Source: Caenorhabditis remanei
Taxonomy: Eukaryota; Nematoda; Chromadorea; Rhabditida; Rhabditidae
Assembly: GCF_010183535.1 (NCBI RefSeq)
Contig: NC_071328.1
Location: 15,996,001-16,060,000 of the forward strand
Reading direction: 5' to 3'
Length of the DNA: 64,000 nt
This document shows, piece by piece, positions 20,942 through 32,200 of the stretch (positions are counted from its first letter, which is position 1; each line of letters starts with the position of its first letter). The translations under genes were made by a program, and so were the position numbers. The notes beneath the pieces were generated by a model that ran no database searches, was not told the origin of the DNA, and was given only the letters and a program-made list of their open reading frames with translations.

Positions 20942-22997
20942 GGTAACTGAACCAGAGACTACCTACTGGATGGTTGGTCGACAATATGTGCCTGATTTTT
21001 ATTGAATTGTGAGTTTTATCGACTTTTTTGAATCAACTTTTATGATTTTGTTTTTCAGCTCGATTTTTGCTGGTTCCGCATGAAATTTGTATGGTTTTTC
21101 TGGTTTTTCACGCCGATCGATTGGTAGGTTAGTTTGTTGAATTTAATGTTTTCCAGATAGCTCCGAGATATGCGACTCAAAAATATCTATGCCTGCGGCT
21201 TTCGAATCTGGCGCGCCTCCGGCGCAAAAGCGTCCTGGGGTGCCTGCGGCGCTAGAATAGGCTGGGGTGCCTGCGGCGCTAGAATCGGCTGGGGTGCCTG
21301 CGGCGCTAGAATCGGCTGGGGTGCCTGCGGCGCTAGAATCGGCTGGGGTGCCTGCGGCGCTAGAATGCTTATCTATAACTGTCTGGGGTGCCTGCGGCGC
21401 TAGAATGCTTATCTATAACTGTCTGGTGTGCCTGCGTCGCTAGAATGCTTATCTATAACTGTCTGGGGTGCCTGCGGCGCTAGAATCGGCTGGGGTGCCT
21501 GCGGCGCTAGAATCGGCTGGGGTGCCTGCGGCGCTAGAATGCTTATCTATAACTGTCTGGGGTGCCTGCGGCGCTAGAATGCTTATCTATAACTGTCTGG
21601 TGTGCCTGCGTCGCTAGAATGCTTATCTATAACTGTCTGGGGTGCCTGCGGCGCTAGAATCGGCTGGGGTGCCTGCGGCGCTAGAATCGGCTGGGGTGCC
21701 TGCGGCGCTAGAATGCTTATCTATAACTGTCTGGGGTGCCTGCGGCGCTAGAATGCTTATCTATAACTGTCTGGTGTGCCTGCGTCGCTAGAATGCTTAT
21801 CTATAACTGTCTGGGGTGCCTGCGGCGCTAGAATCGGCTGGGGTGCCTGCGGCGCTAGAATAGGCTGGGGTGCCTGTGGCGCTAGAATCGGCTGGGGTGC
21901 CTGCGGCGCTAGAATCGGCATGAGCGCCTTCGGCGAAAAAATTCAACAAGATATCCCCACCAACCATTTTTGCGCCGAATCTAGCGCCGCAGGCACACCA
22001 GACTTTCATAATTTCTTTTTTCAGCTCGATTTTAGCTGATTTCGCATAGAGTTTGTGGGACTTTCCAAAAGAACTAATTGGAGGATGCCAATTACACCAA
22101 AAAAAGATATTTGGAACGTGGGATGGGTTCTCTTTAATGGGAAAACCCGGATTTGATGTCCAAACAACAAATCAGGTACTGACGAAGTTGACCCGGAGGT
22201 TCGTTGATACAGAAAAGTATGTTAAATTAAAGGAAGACAACTTGAATTTCAGATGGTTGTGAGAATCTGGAAGCATATGAAGGATATCGGAAAAGGAACT
22301 CATTGAATAGACCACGATTGGTTATGACAATGGCTACACGTGCAGCGTTTGGACCGGAAAGTAATGAAAATGAGTCTTCTCATCTTCCACGTAAACAAAA
22401 AGAATCAGTGAGTTTTCTTTGGCTTCCTTACCGCCCAATAGGGAACGCCTCCAGGTGACCGTGGAGTTATGGGTCGTGACCTATATCATTGGAAAGCTGA
22501 GAAAACGCTGATTTCAAATATATATTTAGTTTTTGCCTTCGAGGCCTGATATTCGAGAAAAACGAAGTCAAAGTTTGGACCCCTGACAAGTCATTGCCTT
22601 ACCGACGTGTCAGGGGTCCAAACTTTGACCTAATTGTTTTCGAATACCAGGCCTTGAGGGCAAAAACTGAATATATATTTGGAATCAACGTCTTCTCAGC
22701 TTTCCAATGATATAGGTCTCGACCTATAACTCCACGGTCACCTGGAAGCCTTCCCTAGTCAGTACCACTCAAAAAGTTGTCACTTTGATTGTTTTCAGTG
22801 GAAAATGACCAACTTTGATAGTGTATTTCGGATTTTCCGAGAAGTTTCATTATTTATGTGTTCAACAGAGAAAAAATAGCACATAATTTTGTAGTTGACC
22901 ATTTTTGCAGGGACACTACCTTGAAGGTACACCGAGTTTCGACCGCCAACAAGAACACGAAAAGTGGGACACTACCGAACTTGGAGCCGATTTATAG
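20942..22997 (+). CDS. Gene C: unresolved small gene behind the shared 5' module
   Basis: The 5' exon 20942-21008 and the exon starting 21059 match gene B closely. The 3' end is convincing: exon 22253-22407 (CENLEAYEGYRKRNSLNRPR... PRKQKES) splices in phase to 22911-22997 (GHYLEGTPSFDRQQEHEKWD... stop TAG), giving about 80 charged residues with no known domain. The intron between them holds a full CTAGGG MITE. The middle is unclear: 21195-21935 is minisatellite, and a 22053-22260 open frame (LIGGCQLHQKKIFGTWDGF) does not join in phase. Unknown function; possibly a decaying member of a rapidly evolving family. Confidence 0.4.
21195..21935. repeat. 27/40-bp minisatellite GGTGCCTGCGGCGCTAGAAT
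   Basis: About 22 tandem units share the core GGGGTGCCTGCGGCGCTAGAAT. They come in two lengths: 27 bases (with CGGCT) and 40 bases (with GCTTATCTATAACTGTCT). Their order itself repeats as a higher-order block of about 174 bases starting near 21385, 21565 and 21745. Because 27 is a multiple of three, one strand stays open as a nine-residue repeat (IGWGACGAR), which I regard as incidental. Confidence 0.9.
22439..22759. mobile_element. CTAGGG-family MITE, second full copy
   Basis: It is a nearly perfect palindrome: TAGGGAACGCCTCCAGGTGACC at the left and GGTCACCTGGAAGCCTTCCCTA at the right, with CAAAGTTTGGACCCCTGAC and its complement at the centre. It is inserted between the last two exons of gene C. 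Confidence 0.85.
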
Positions 22998-23393
22998 TTA
23001 AAAATATTGTGACTTTATATTTTTCAATAATTATATTCAATTATACACAAAAAATTTTTAATTCATTGTTGCTATTTTGCATGCTGTTCATGTTTCCAAA
23101 AAATAGATTTTAAAAAATAAATGAATAGACAGTTTTCCAATCATCATAAAAAAGTGCTCAGTTGTTCAGTTTTTGCATAAACTAAAAGGCGGAGGATATT
23201 GCGGGACGGTTGGCGGTATTCGGCTAAGGAAGGGTGTCTGGCGACATTTGTTTAGACTATTATGGGATTTGAATAATGTGGAAAGCATTCCAAAGGTCAC
23301 CAGACACCCCCTCCTTCTTTCCCCCCTCGCGTGACACCTTTCATCTCCACCGCCCGCCGTCCCGCAATAAGCTCCGCCCCCTTTTTCCTTGAG

Positions 23394-23401
23394 TATATAT
23401 A
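23394..23401 (+). promoter_or_regulatory. TATA box before the kinase-like gene
   Basis: TATATATA lies 11 bases before an ATG at 23412 and follows a GC-rich stretch with CTCCGCCCCC. The spacing to the ATG is very short, so transcription would start almost at the ATG or the true start is further in. Confidence 0.4.
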
Positions 23402-24349
23402 CCCCCAGCAGATGACGGATAGCCAGTACGCTCTCTTTAGACTGATATGTGAGTTTTCGGTCTTTTCTTACTATTTTTATGGAATTCTAGTTATTTATTG
23501 CTGTTATTTTATTGGTTGGTGGATAATTGTCAAGCTCAATGAGGTAAGTATGGATATTCTCAGCGTGCTAGCTCTAGAATTCAGATATAATATGTTTAAC
23601 TTAATACTTTTTTATTAAACAAAATAGTTTTGGGATTCTAGGCCACCAAACAATGAATTTTCGCAGAAATTTGTTCTTGTGAGGCAAAAAATCGTCTAAT
23701 TTCCTCAAAAAAACACAAGAATTCAGAAAATTTTGCTAAAAAACAGAACCCACCAGACTTTCATCATTTTGCCGTCTGAGATTGTGATTTTCTGTCAAAA
23801 ACTCAGAAAAATGGCCCAAAAAGTGTAGGAACCCTCAAAAACCGGCCTTCTGGAATCCTAGCCCATCAAAATTTGGCCACCGGTTTTTGCAATTCATAGA
23901 AGTATAATCATGATAGCGCAGTGACCTAGAGTTTCTACTTTTGGTCATGTTGACTTTCTTTGACATTTCGGTCTATTACTTTTTTGAAATTAGTAGCCGA
24001 TTTCCAGAAACATTCATCAAACTATGCCCGGTGGTGGCATAGAGCACACGCTATGGGTCTATGTCGGCCAGTTCCCGATTTACAACCCACCTGCACTTCT
24101 TTGAGCCTTATAGTCAGACCCGAGCATACAACTAGTTAAGCTATATGATTAATATATTCAATCACATTCAAGAAGCAATTTAGTTTTTTTCCCGTCGTAA
24201 TGCCCCACCCAACACTTCTACACACGCAAAATTGTTTCTCAGTATCAAACGAAATAGATTGGTTTTCTAGGAACACATTTTCAGGGTGTTCATATCAAGT
24301 TTTTGTTTCTTTTCGCTTTCCTTTTCCGGATTTCATTCTCAAAAATAAG

Positions 24350-24645
24350 AACTCGGAGAGTTGAACTTTTTCTATAAATTTGACCATAGGTAATTTCAAA
24401 TAAAAATCTGCTAAATGCTTCTGTGAACCGAGTTATAAGCCGTCAACGCGGTCTGCCGAAATGTGTCCCTCAACACATCCCCACTTTCTCCAACCATCGG
24501 TGGCGCAGTTGGGAGGCTAGTCGGGAGACGGCTCATAACTCGGTTCACAGAAGCATTTAGCAGATTTTTATTGCAGATTTGAAATCCTCAGGGTCGAAAT
24601 TACCTATGGCCAAATTTATAGAAAAAGTTCAACTCGGTCCGTCAT
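24350..24645. repeat. Foldback element
   Basis: AACTCGGAGAGTTGAACTTTTTC at the left pairs with GAAAAAGTTCAACTCGG at the right, and GCTTCTGTGAACCGAGTTAT pairs with ATAACTCGGTTCACAGAAGC near the centre. It is related to the foldback at 3479-3896. Confidence 0.75.
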
Positions 24646-24814
24646 TCCCTGGGTTCTGAATTTTCCAATCACATCGACTTTTTTGGAAAATAGTAGCAAT
24701 GAATGACTCATCAGAAATTCTACACGGTTTTTCGATCGTCGTTTTATTTCTTTTGTACAGTGGTTTACTATCTAATACAGTGGTTGTAAACATTGACCAT
24801 TTTTAGTTGAAATT

Positions 24815-25185
24815 GGCCAGAGGGTGTCATAGTAAAAGTAACTGTCCCACAAAATAACTTTTTAGAGGATCAAACAGACCAAAAGTAGAGCTCCATTTTT
24901 GTAGTTGACAACTTTTTTGTACAGACACTCCCTACAAAGTTATGGTCATTTTAAGACAACAGCTCAAAAATTGCACTATTTTACACTGAAAATGGTTGAT
25001 TTGAGGGAGAAATTACTTTGTCGATACGTAACTTGATAGGTAGCGCGTGTACAAAAAAGCTGTCAACTACAAAAATGAATCTCCACCTTTGTTCTATATA
25101 ATTTATTGAAAATCTACTTGATGGGACAATCAATATTACCATGACACACTCTCAAAGTTGGCCAAAACCTTGTGGCGGTACTTTA
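24815..25185. mobile_element. Mariner-like MITE, copy 2
   Basis: It matches 4600-4990 closely, including GTGTCATAGTAAAAGTAACT, GTCCCACAAAATAA, the inverted GTAGTTGACAACTTTTTTGT segments and GATGGGACAATCAATATTAC. The right end carries GGCGGTACTTTATATG; the left terminus is eroded. Confidence 0.7.
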
Positions 25186-25362
25186 TATGCATTTCCATTC
25201 AATTTCAATTACCAGTTATTTCTTTTTTTCAGTGAATCCTATTACTTGTGTGCAAAATGGTGTCAGCAGCTCGCAAAGCAAGAAAGCAGCAAAGTTGCGA
25301 ACAGTTACCAGATTGAAGATGGTTCAATAGAGGAGACCAATAAGGTAAACTTTTTCCCCAGC

Positions 25363-25575
25363 CGAATCTAGCGCCGCAGGCGCCCCAGCCGAATCTAGCG
25401 TCGCAGGCACACCAGACGATTATAGCGCCGCAGGCGCTCCAGCCGATTCTAGCGCCGCAGGCGCCCCAGACGATTCTAGCGCCGCAGGCACACCAGACGA
25501 TTCTAGCGCCGCAAGCGCCCCAGCCGAATCTAGCGGCGCAGGCACACCAGACGATTATAGCGCCGCAGGCACACC
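25363..25575. repeat. Minisatellite, inverted orientation
   Basis: About eight units of GATTCTAGCGCCGCAGGCACACCAGAC / ...GCGCCCCAGCC, the reverse complement of the 21195-21935 unit, sit in the putative intron before the kinase-like exons. Confidence 0.85.
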
Positions 25576-26264
25576 AGACAGACGCTCAGAATTCAAATAA
25601 GCATATTTAAAAATAACTAGTAATGTTTCAGTATGAACTTCTTCACCGCTCCATTTGCTCAACATTTTAATGCTCCGACCAATATTCAATTCATGCCACA
25701 CTGGGAAGGTACAATTTGCATCTTCGTAATCCTTAAACACTTTTAATTTTCAGAAAGGTTGGCATGACTCTGGATGCATTGTGGCAATGAAAAAGTGCCA
25801 TGTGGCAATGAAAACATTATCCAACTTGGAGAAGTCAGAGCACTTTCTGCCATCAATCATGAAAACGTAGTCAAACTTCTCAATGTGAGACTCACAGGTA
25901 AATTCAGTTCATACATTCCAAGCACCTGATCCCTTTTTAGATTCCGTTCAATATCTCGCCTTAGAGTACTGCCACTTCGACTTGGACGTTCTGATTCATC
26001 TTCCAAAGGTCAAAATCGATTTTGAACTCGCCTGTTGCACGTCGTCACATAATTATTTCTGTATTCCTTGTATATTTAAAATTAAAATAATATCAGCCTA
26101 TGCGTTTCCCAACATTCTCTCACGTATAAATAGCTATTATTAAAAAATGACATTTACAGTAACCCTTTAGTGACCCCATGTCCCCATTTCTATCATTTTC
26201 ATTCCCCTCATCCCTTTATCAATTATTGATTGATTCCACTTGCGGCGAAAGCAACTAACCGGAG

Positions 26265-29200
26265 ATGGCTCTGAATTTGAGTGAGTTTTGTGTGCAACTG
26301 CGTATTCTTCAACGGATCGCGGTTGCTTGCACCAGGGTATCATCTATTCAGTCCTTTTTTAGGTCTCATGAGTATGGTTACGTTTGTAACTATTGCTACA
26401 TGCTCAAATCAGATTGTGTACCCGCTTGAAGCATTAGAAAAAATAAACGGTAAGAAAAACTACAAATTTCAAGAACTCAACAAGAAATCCTATTTTCAGA
26501 AAGTGCTTCCATCATCACTGAAACTCGTTCTAATCGTCGATTCTTCCGGAACGCTGGAGGTATATTTGTTAACTAGCTATGTAGATCAAATTCTGCGCTT
26601 CAATTTGACAGTTGACAACTTTTCAATTGTTCCTCCCACTTTTGATATATGCGCCTCTTCTCTCGCTTTCCCAGTTACCATCTTCAACTGCGCATATCTC
26701 AAAAGTGGGGTGAGCTATCAAAAAGTGGTCAACTACAAATTTGGAGCCCGGAACTTTGTCCACCTAGGCATTGCAAATTCAAAATATAATTTTCCAGACG
26801 ACCCACTCACCAAATCCCTCGAACAGCTTCAAATGGTTTCTCGTATCACCAATGCTATCTACCTTCAACATGGCCTCATCACCGGATCCATTCCGACCAA
26901 TGAATTGATATCTGAATTGTTCCATCTTGGCTCCATTCTTCCATCCGACATCCATTCGATCGATGCCACAAAAGTTCAAGGAGCAATCACTGCGTTGAAG
27001 GAGCTGCCATCGAAACTTCAGCCGGCTACAATTATTCAAAATATTGAGGGGTCGTTTGTTGCGTTGAAGACGATTCTGGAAGTGATCGAGGGAATGGGAG
27101 ATATAAGAGAGTGGAAGGAGGAGAAGACGAAGTTCAAAGCTGGAATTCAGAAGTTGGCGGATTCTGGAGTGGAGGTGACGGATGTTTCAAATATCAAGGG
27201 AGCGGCAACTTCGTGGGTCTCGATGAGTGCAGAAATGACAACAGCCAATCCCACTCAAGGAAAAAGTCTACTGGAACTTTTAGCACCAAAATTGGAAGTG
27301 ATCAATAATGCATCAAATACTCTAAACGTTGCAAATCTCTATTCTTCACCAACAACTCCTGGATTGACACCTATTGTGATGGCTGACGCTGGAGTAGTCA
27401 AATATACGGATCACGCTACTAAAGCTTTGGTCTCTGAAAAAAAAGCAGGAGTGTATTTGAACTATTTCAAAACCATCCAAAACGAGACTAAGCCAGTGAA
27501 AGACGCAAGCCAGGAAGTCAGATTAATTCGGGACCTTCTGAAATCTCGTCTGGCAAAACATCAGTCTCTCAACTACACGGCAGGATTTCCTGACGGTTCG
27601 ATTGAAATTCCAGTTGTCCATCGTGATTTGAAGTTTGCTTGGATCAGACAAATAGTGAATACGGACAGTCTTGCGGTTGCATTGAGTGAGCTGAAGACGT
27701 TGGAGCCATCGACATCTAAGATTGAAGGGATTTTGGTATCTAAAGAAGTTGTCGACAGTGCCAGAACAATGTTTACGTTCATTGAGGAACTCGAAACTGT
27801 TGAATCGAGATCAAGAGAGTTCCAGGCAGAAATGGTTGGCACTTATGCATGTACTGAAAAACGGCCATCAAATCCAGACCAGCCGGATTTTGCGGAAGTA
27901 CAAGTTCTGTTGGATTATTTGAAGAAGGTGGATGAAATGATAGCGGAGTTGAAGAATAAAACGGAACTTCTCAAAGAATATCTGAAGAATCCGGAAATTG
28001 GTGAATGGTGTGCAGAGGTCATTGAGATATGTAAGGAGGCTGGAACCAATCCGAATATCCAGGAAATCGTCAATAAGTTCAAAGATTATGGACACCGGGA
28101 GAGCTTGACAAAGCACATGGAAAACATCCAATCACTCGCTCAAGAAGTAGTCAATGTTCAGAAAGTAACAACTATCCAAAACGTGTCAAAAGACGCGGTG
28201 GCTAAATTCAATGATCTAGATGCCTATCATAACAGTGTTGGCCATTATGCTGAGTATTTCGATTGTCTGCAGAAAAAGGATCTGGATAGAGTATTTGAAA
28301 TGGTGGAGTCGCTGAAAGGGATACGGTCAAGACATGGAGATCAAAAATTTGCGGATTCGATGGATAGCGGCATGAAGACGGTTAATGCATTGAATGGACT
28401 GGCTGGAAGTTTCAAGGAGATGGAGAATGCAATGGTGGCTCAAAAAGGATTCAGAAGTAAAGAGACTGGGGCGTTGGGGCTTCTGAAGAACGGACAGCAA
28501 CACTCGATGACAATTGGGAGAGCCGTGGAAGGAGTGTGGAATATGAAGAAGGCGTTGGATAGAAGATCGGAGGTGAAGTTGGATATTGGAGTCATTCAGA
28601 AGTATCGGAGCGTGTTGGTGAACGATTCTGGAGATTTGAAGAATCTCGACTTGCTGGAGAAGATTCCGAAGGAGATTCTGGAGATGTATGGTCACCTCGA
28701 CAAGTTTCAGAAGACTGTGCAATTCTCGAATGACACGATTCTGGCCAATCATTCTTCTATTTTTGAGAACGCCAAGATGGTCACAGGGCTTACTGATTTC
28801 GATACCTCAAGTCTGATGTCCACACTGGGAAAGCTGAAACAACACGTGAAGGATTCAGAAGATGTCAAGAAGCTGGAGAAGGTTGAAGCCGACCTGAAAC
28901 TTTTAGAGTCCCTGGGTCTCAACTTTGCAAGTGGATACAAGAAAAGTTTCGAAGAATCTGAGAACACCCTGAAAGCATTGGACTCGTTTTTCCTCAGCTA
29001 TGCCAAACAGATGTCAGCGACTCCGGCGCCACCAAAACTTGTGACCAAACCAACAGCCTCAAACCAGAAAGGGAAGATGCCAGAAGTGGTGACTGTTACA
29101 GTTGAGAAGAAGGTTGAGTCGGATGAGTCCATGCCTTTGTAAGTATTCAAATTTTAGGCTAGTTGTGTAGATCAAGTATGGGGCTCCATTTTTGTAGTTG

Positions 29201-32200
29201 GCAATTTTTCGATAGCTCCTCCCACTTTTGAGATATGCGCCTTTAAAGATACCTGGGGTGCTAGAATCCATGATCTGGCGTGCCTTAGGCGCAAAAGTGT
29301 CGTGACATGTCTGCGACGTTAGAATGATTATCTACAACTGTCTGGAGTGCCTGCGGCGCTAGAATGCATATATAGAACAGGCTGGGGTGCCTTTGACGCA
29401 CAATATATATATAGAGAGGGAGATGAGAGACGCAGAGAGACGGAACGCATTCTTGGTAGTCAAGCTTTGAAGCGTTATATCTCAAAAGTGGGCGGAGCTA
29501 GTAAAAAGTTTTCAACTAAAAAATGTAGCCCCGGACTTAGTCTATATCTTTCTAGTTGACAACGTTTTTATAGCTCCGCCCACTTTTGAGATATGCGTCT
29601 TTAAAGATAGCTGCTTCAACATGATCCTCTTCTCCCACCTACTAACAATTTTTGCGCCGATTCTAGCGCCGCAGGCATCCCAGCCGAATCTAGCGCCGCA
29701 GGCACCCCAGCCGATTCTAGCGCCGCAGGCACACCAGACGATTCTAGCGCCGCAGGCACACCAGAAAGTTGTAGATTAGCATTCTAACGTCGCAGCCATC
29801 TTGGAAAACGCATATCTTAAATGTGCGGAGAGCTATCAAAACGGTGTTAACTGCAAAAATGGAGTCTTTTGAGGAGTCTTTTGATCTACATTGGTTTTTT
29901 TACAGGTACTTCTGGTTGCTCATCGGCATAGCCATAGTAATCACCGTCGTCGGTTGCTTTTTTGGGGCAAAGAAATGCTGGAAATGCATGACAACCATCG
30001 AACCGGTTGGCTGGTATCTGGACTTCTCGTTTAAAACGTTGAAGAGCTTTTTGAGAACGCTGAATCAAGCTTTCGTCGCGTACAGAAGCAGAAATCGATC
30101 GGACTATAGCAACTTGGAAACGTTCTATGGTTATTTTGAGGAGACATGTGCAATTGATACGGCAGCGTGTTATCCTTTTAGAGACACCGAACTTGTTGAT
30201 ATGAGGAGACAGTGCAGGTTTGTAAGCATACCATTTTTCTAGCTAAAAATGTATACTTTCAGATTCAACACCCCGCTCCCGAAAATTTCTTATATAGAAT
30301 TGTATGGATATGGTGAGACAGGAGATCGTTTACACCAGAGTTTCCTCCAATTGCCCAATCAACGTCAGTGTAAAATAACGCAAGGACCGATGAGATCAGC
30401 GGAACGCCGTATTGAGACAAGAAGCAAGTTCTGGTGGTCAGTCAGACAATCGGATGCTAACGAAATTGTTCAGCTTTGTCCGTGGATCAACAGCAACGGT
30501 AAGATATAATTAAGAGCTACATTTTTGTAGTTTGTAGTTTTTTGATAGCTCCGCCCACTTTTTAGATATGCGCCTTTAAAGATGGCTGCGGCGCTGGATA
30601 GCGCGCATTCGACGCAAAAGTGTCCTGGTATGTCGGCGGCGCTAGAATGCTGATCTATAACAGTATTGGGTGCCTGCGGCGCTAGAAAGCATCTTTCGAA
30701 CAAACTGGGGTGCCTTTGGCGCACGATAAACAGATGCGAGAGAAAGGAAGAAGAGAAACGCAGACAGGCGAACGACGAGAACTCACAGTAGCCAAAATTG
30801 GAAGTGTTTTATCTCAAAAGTGGGCGGAGCTAACAAAAAGGTGCCAACTACAAAAAGATAGCTTAATTCAAGATCTTTATTTTTGTAGTTGAAAACTTTT
30901 TGGTAACTTCGCCCAATATTGAGATATAACGCTTCAAAGCTTGTCTACCAAGAGTACGCCCCGTCTCTCTGCGTCTCTCTTCTTCATCCCTCTCGAATCT
31001 ATAAATTGTGCGCCGAAGGCGCCCCAGCCTGTTCTATATATGCATTCTAGCGCCGCAGTCACCCCAGCCAGTTGTAGATAATCATTCAAGCGTCGCCGGC
31101 ACGGCACTTTTGCGCCTAAGGCACGCCAGAGCATGGATTCTAGCACCACAAGCATATTTGAAGGCGCATATCTCAAAAGTGGGCGGAGCTATCAAAAAAG
31201 TGTCAACTACAAAAATGTAGCTCTGAACTCGCGCTTCACAAATATCTAATATTCAAAATTTTTAAAGTTTAAACAATCTCAAAATTTCAGGTGAAGTCCA
31301 AGCGGAGAGTTATTTTCCGGAAGAGGAAGGGCAAGTCATGGAAATTCGAAACAAGAACATACGGCTGCAATGTATCAAAAAGACAATATATGAACGTGAT
31401 AGTGATCTTGAGATTCGTACAATTCGTGTTGTGATGCCGTGAGTTCTTATAGATCAAAAATCGGGCTAACTTTTTATAGTTGACAATTTTCTGGTAGCTC
31501 CGCCCATTTTCGAGATAGGCGCCTTTAATGATAGCTGTTTCAACAGGATCCTAATAATCATTTTTACGCCGAAGGTGCCCCAGAAGATTCTATATTGCAA
31601 TTCTAGCTCCTCAGGCACCCCAGACAGTTGTAGATAATCATTTTGACGCCGTAGATACGAAACGCCACTTTTGAGCCGAAGGCGCGCCAGCTTATGGATT
31701 CTAGCACCGCAGGGATCTTAGCGCCCCAGGTATTCAACAAGATCCAACAATGCAGCCTTTTTGCGCCAAAAGCGCCCCAGACGATTCTTGTGCCGCAGGC
31801 ATATTTGAAGACGGATATCTCAAAAGTGGGCGGAGCTATCAGAAAGTTGTCAACTGCAAAAATGAAGGTCTAGATCTGATCTACAAACATAGTTTACAAA
31901 ACTTTCATAGTTCCTGATCTCAGAAATAGAAAAAAGCCCCGGAGGAATGATGTCTTCGACGTAACCCACTACTTTTATAAAGGATGGCGTGATGACGACG
32001 ACGTACCGAGCAATGTGGACACGATTCTTCATATCATTTATATGTTGGAGAAGAAAGAGAAAAAAGTTATTGTCAAGAACACTCTGATGGTGGTTTGTGG
32101 GAATGGAGTCGCTCGATCAGGACCTTTTACTTGTGAGTTGCCAACTCCTTGTTCCAAGTCAAATCCCATCCTAATTTCCAGTTATCATGCATGCTATTCA

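Larger units (their letters stand above)
23412..26035 (+). pseudogene. Decayed membrane-anchored protein-kinase-like gene
   Basis: Exons 23412-23448 and 23491-23543 join in phase to MTDSQYALFRLIFIYCCYF... with one transmembrane segment. Exon 25233-25344 (CAKWCQQLAKQESSKVANSY) does not follow in phase. After GTTTCAG at 25640 come remnants of a kinase N-lobe: YELLHR...STF followed by a stop where GTFG is expected, then GCIVAMKKCHV (the VAIKK lysine strand), then after a frameshift ENIIQLGEVRALSAINHENV (helix C) and, spliced at 25899/25941, QYLALEYCHFDLDVLI (hinge). KIDFELA follows at once, resembling a DFG motif after a large deletion of the catalytic loop. A stop codon, at least two frame breaks and the lost HRD loop argue for a pseudogene. 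The hinge resembles CDK-like kinases. A minisatellite and two foldbacks lie in its introns. Confidence 0.45.

Noticed and set aside
21195..21935. CRISPR-like array
   Set aside because: Units are directly adjacent with no unique spacers, and the genome is eukaryotic.
21170..22039. Open frames with a nine-residue repeat (IGWGACGAR) as a repetitive protein
   Set aside because: The frame exists only because the 27-base minisatellite unit is a multiple of three. The same unit is non-coding and inverted elsewhere, and the 40-base units break the pattern.
24030..24120. Possible tRNA (GCCCGGTGGTGGCATAGAGCA...)
   Set aside because: The candidate D-arm and acceptor do not pair, and there is no GGTTCGANNCC box.
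26281..26797. N-terminal part of the 953-codon open frame
   Set aside because: It reads through three introns. Splicing at 26280/26363, 26449/26500 and 26559/26798 gives a signal peptide and a continuous frame, and the read-through segment contains a dispersed foldback repeat.
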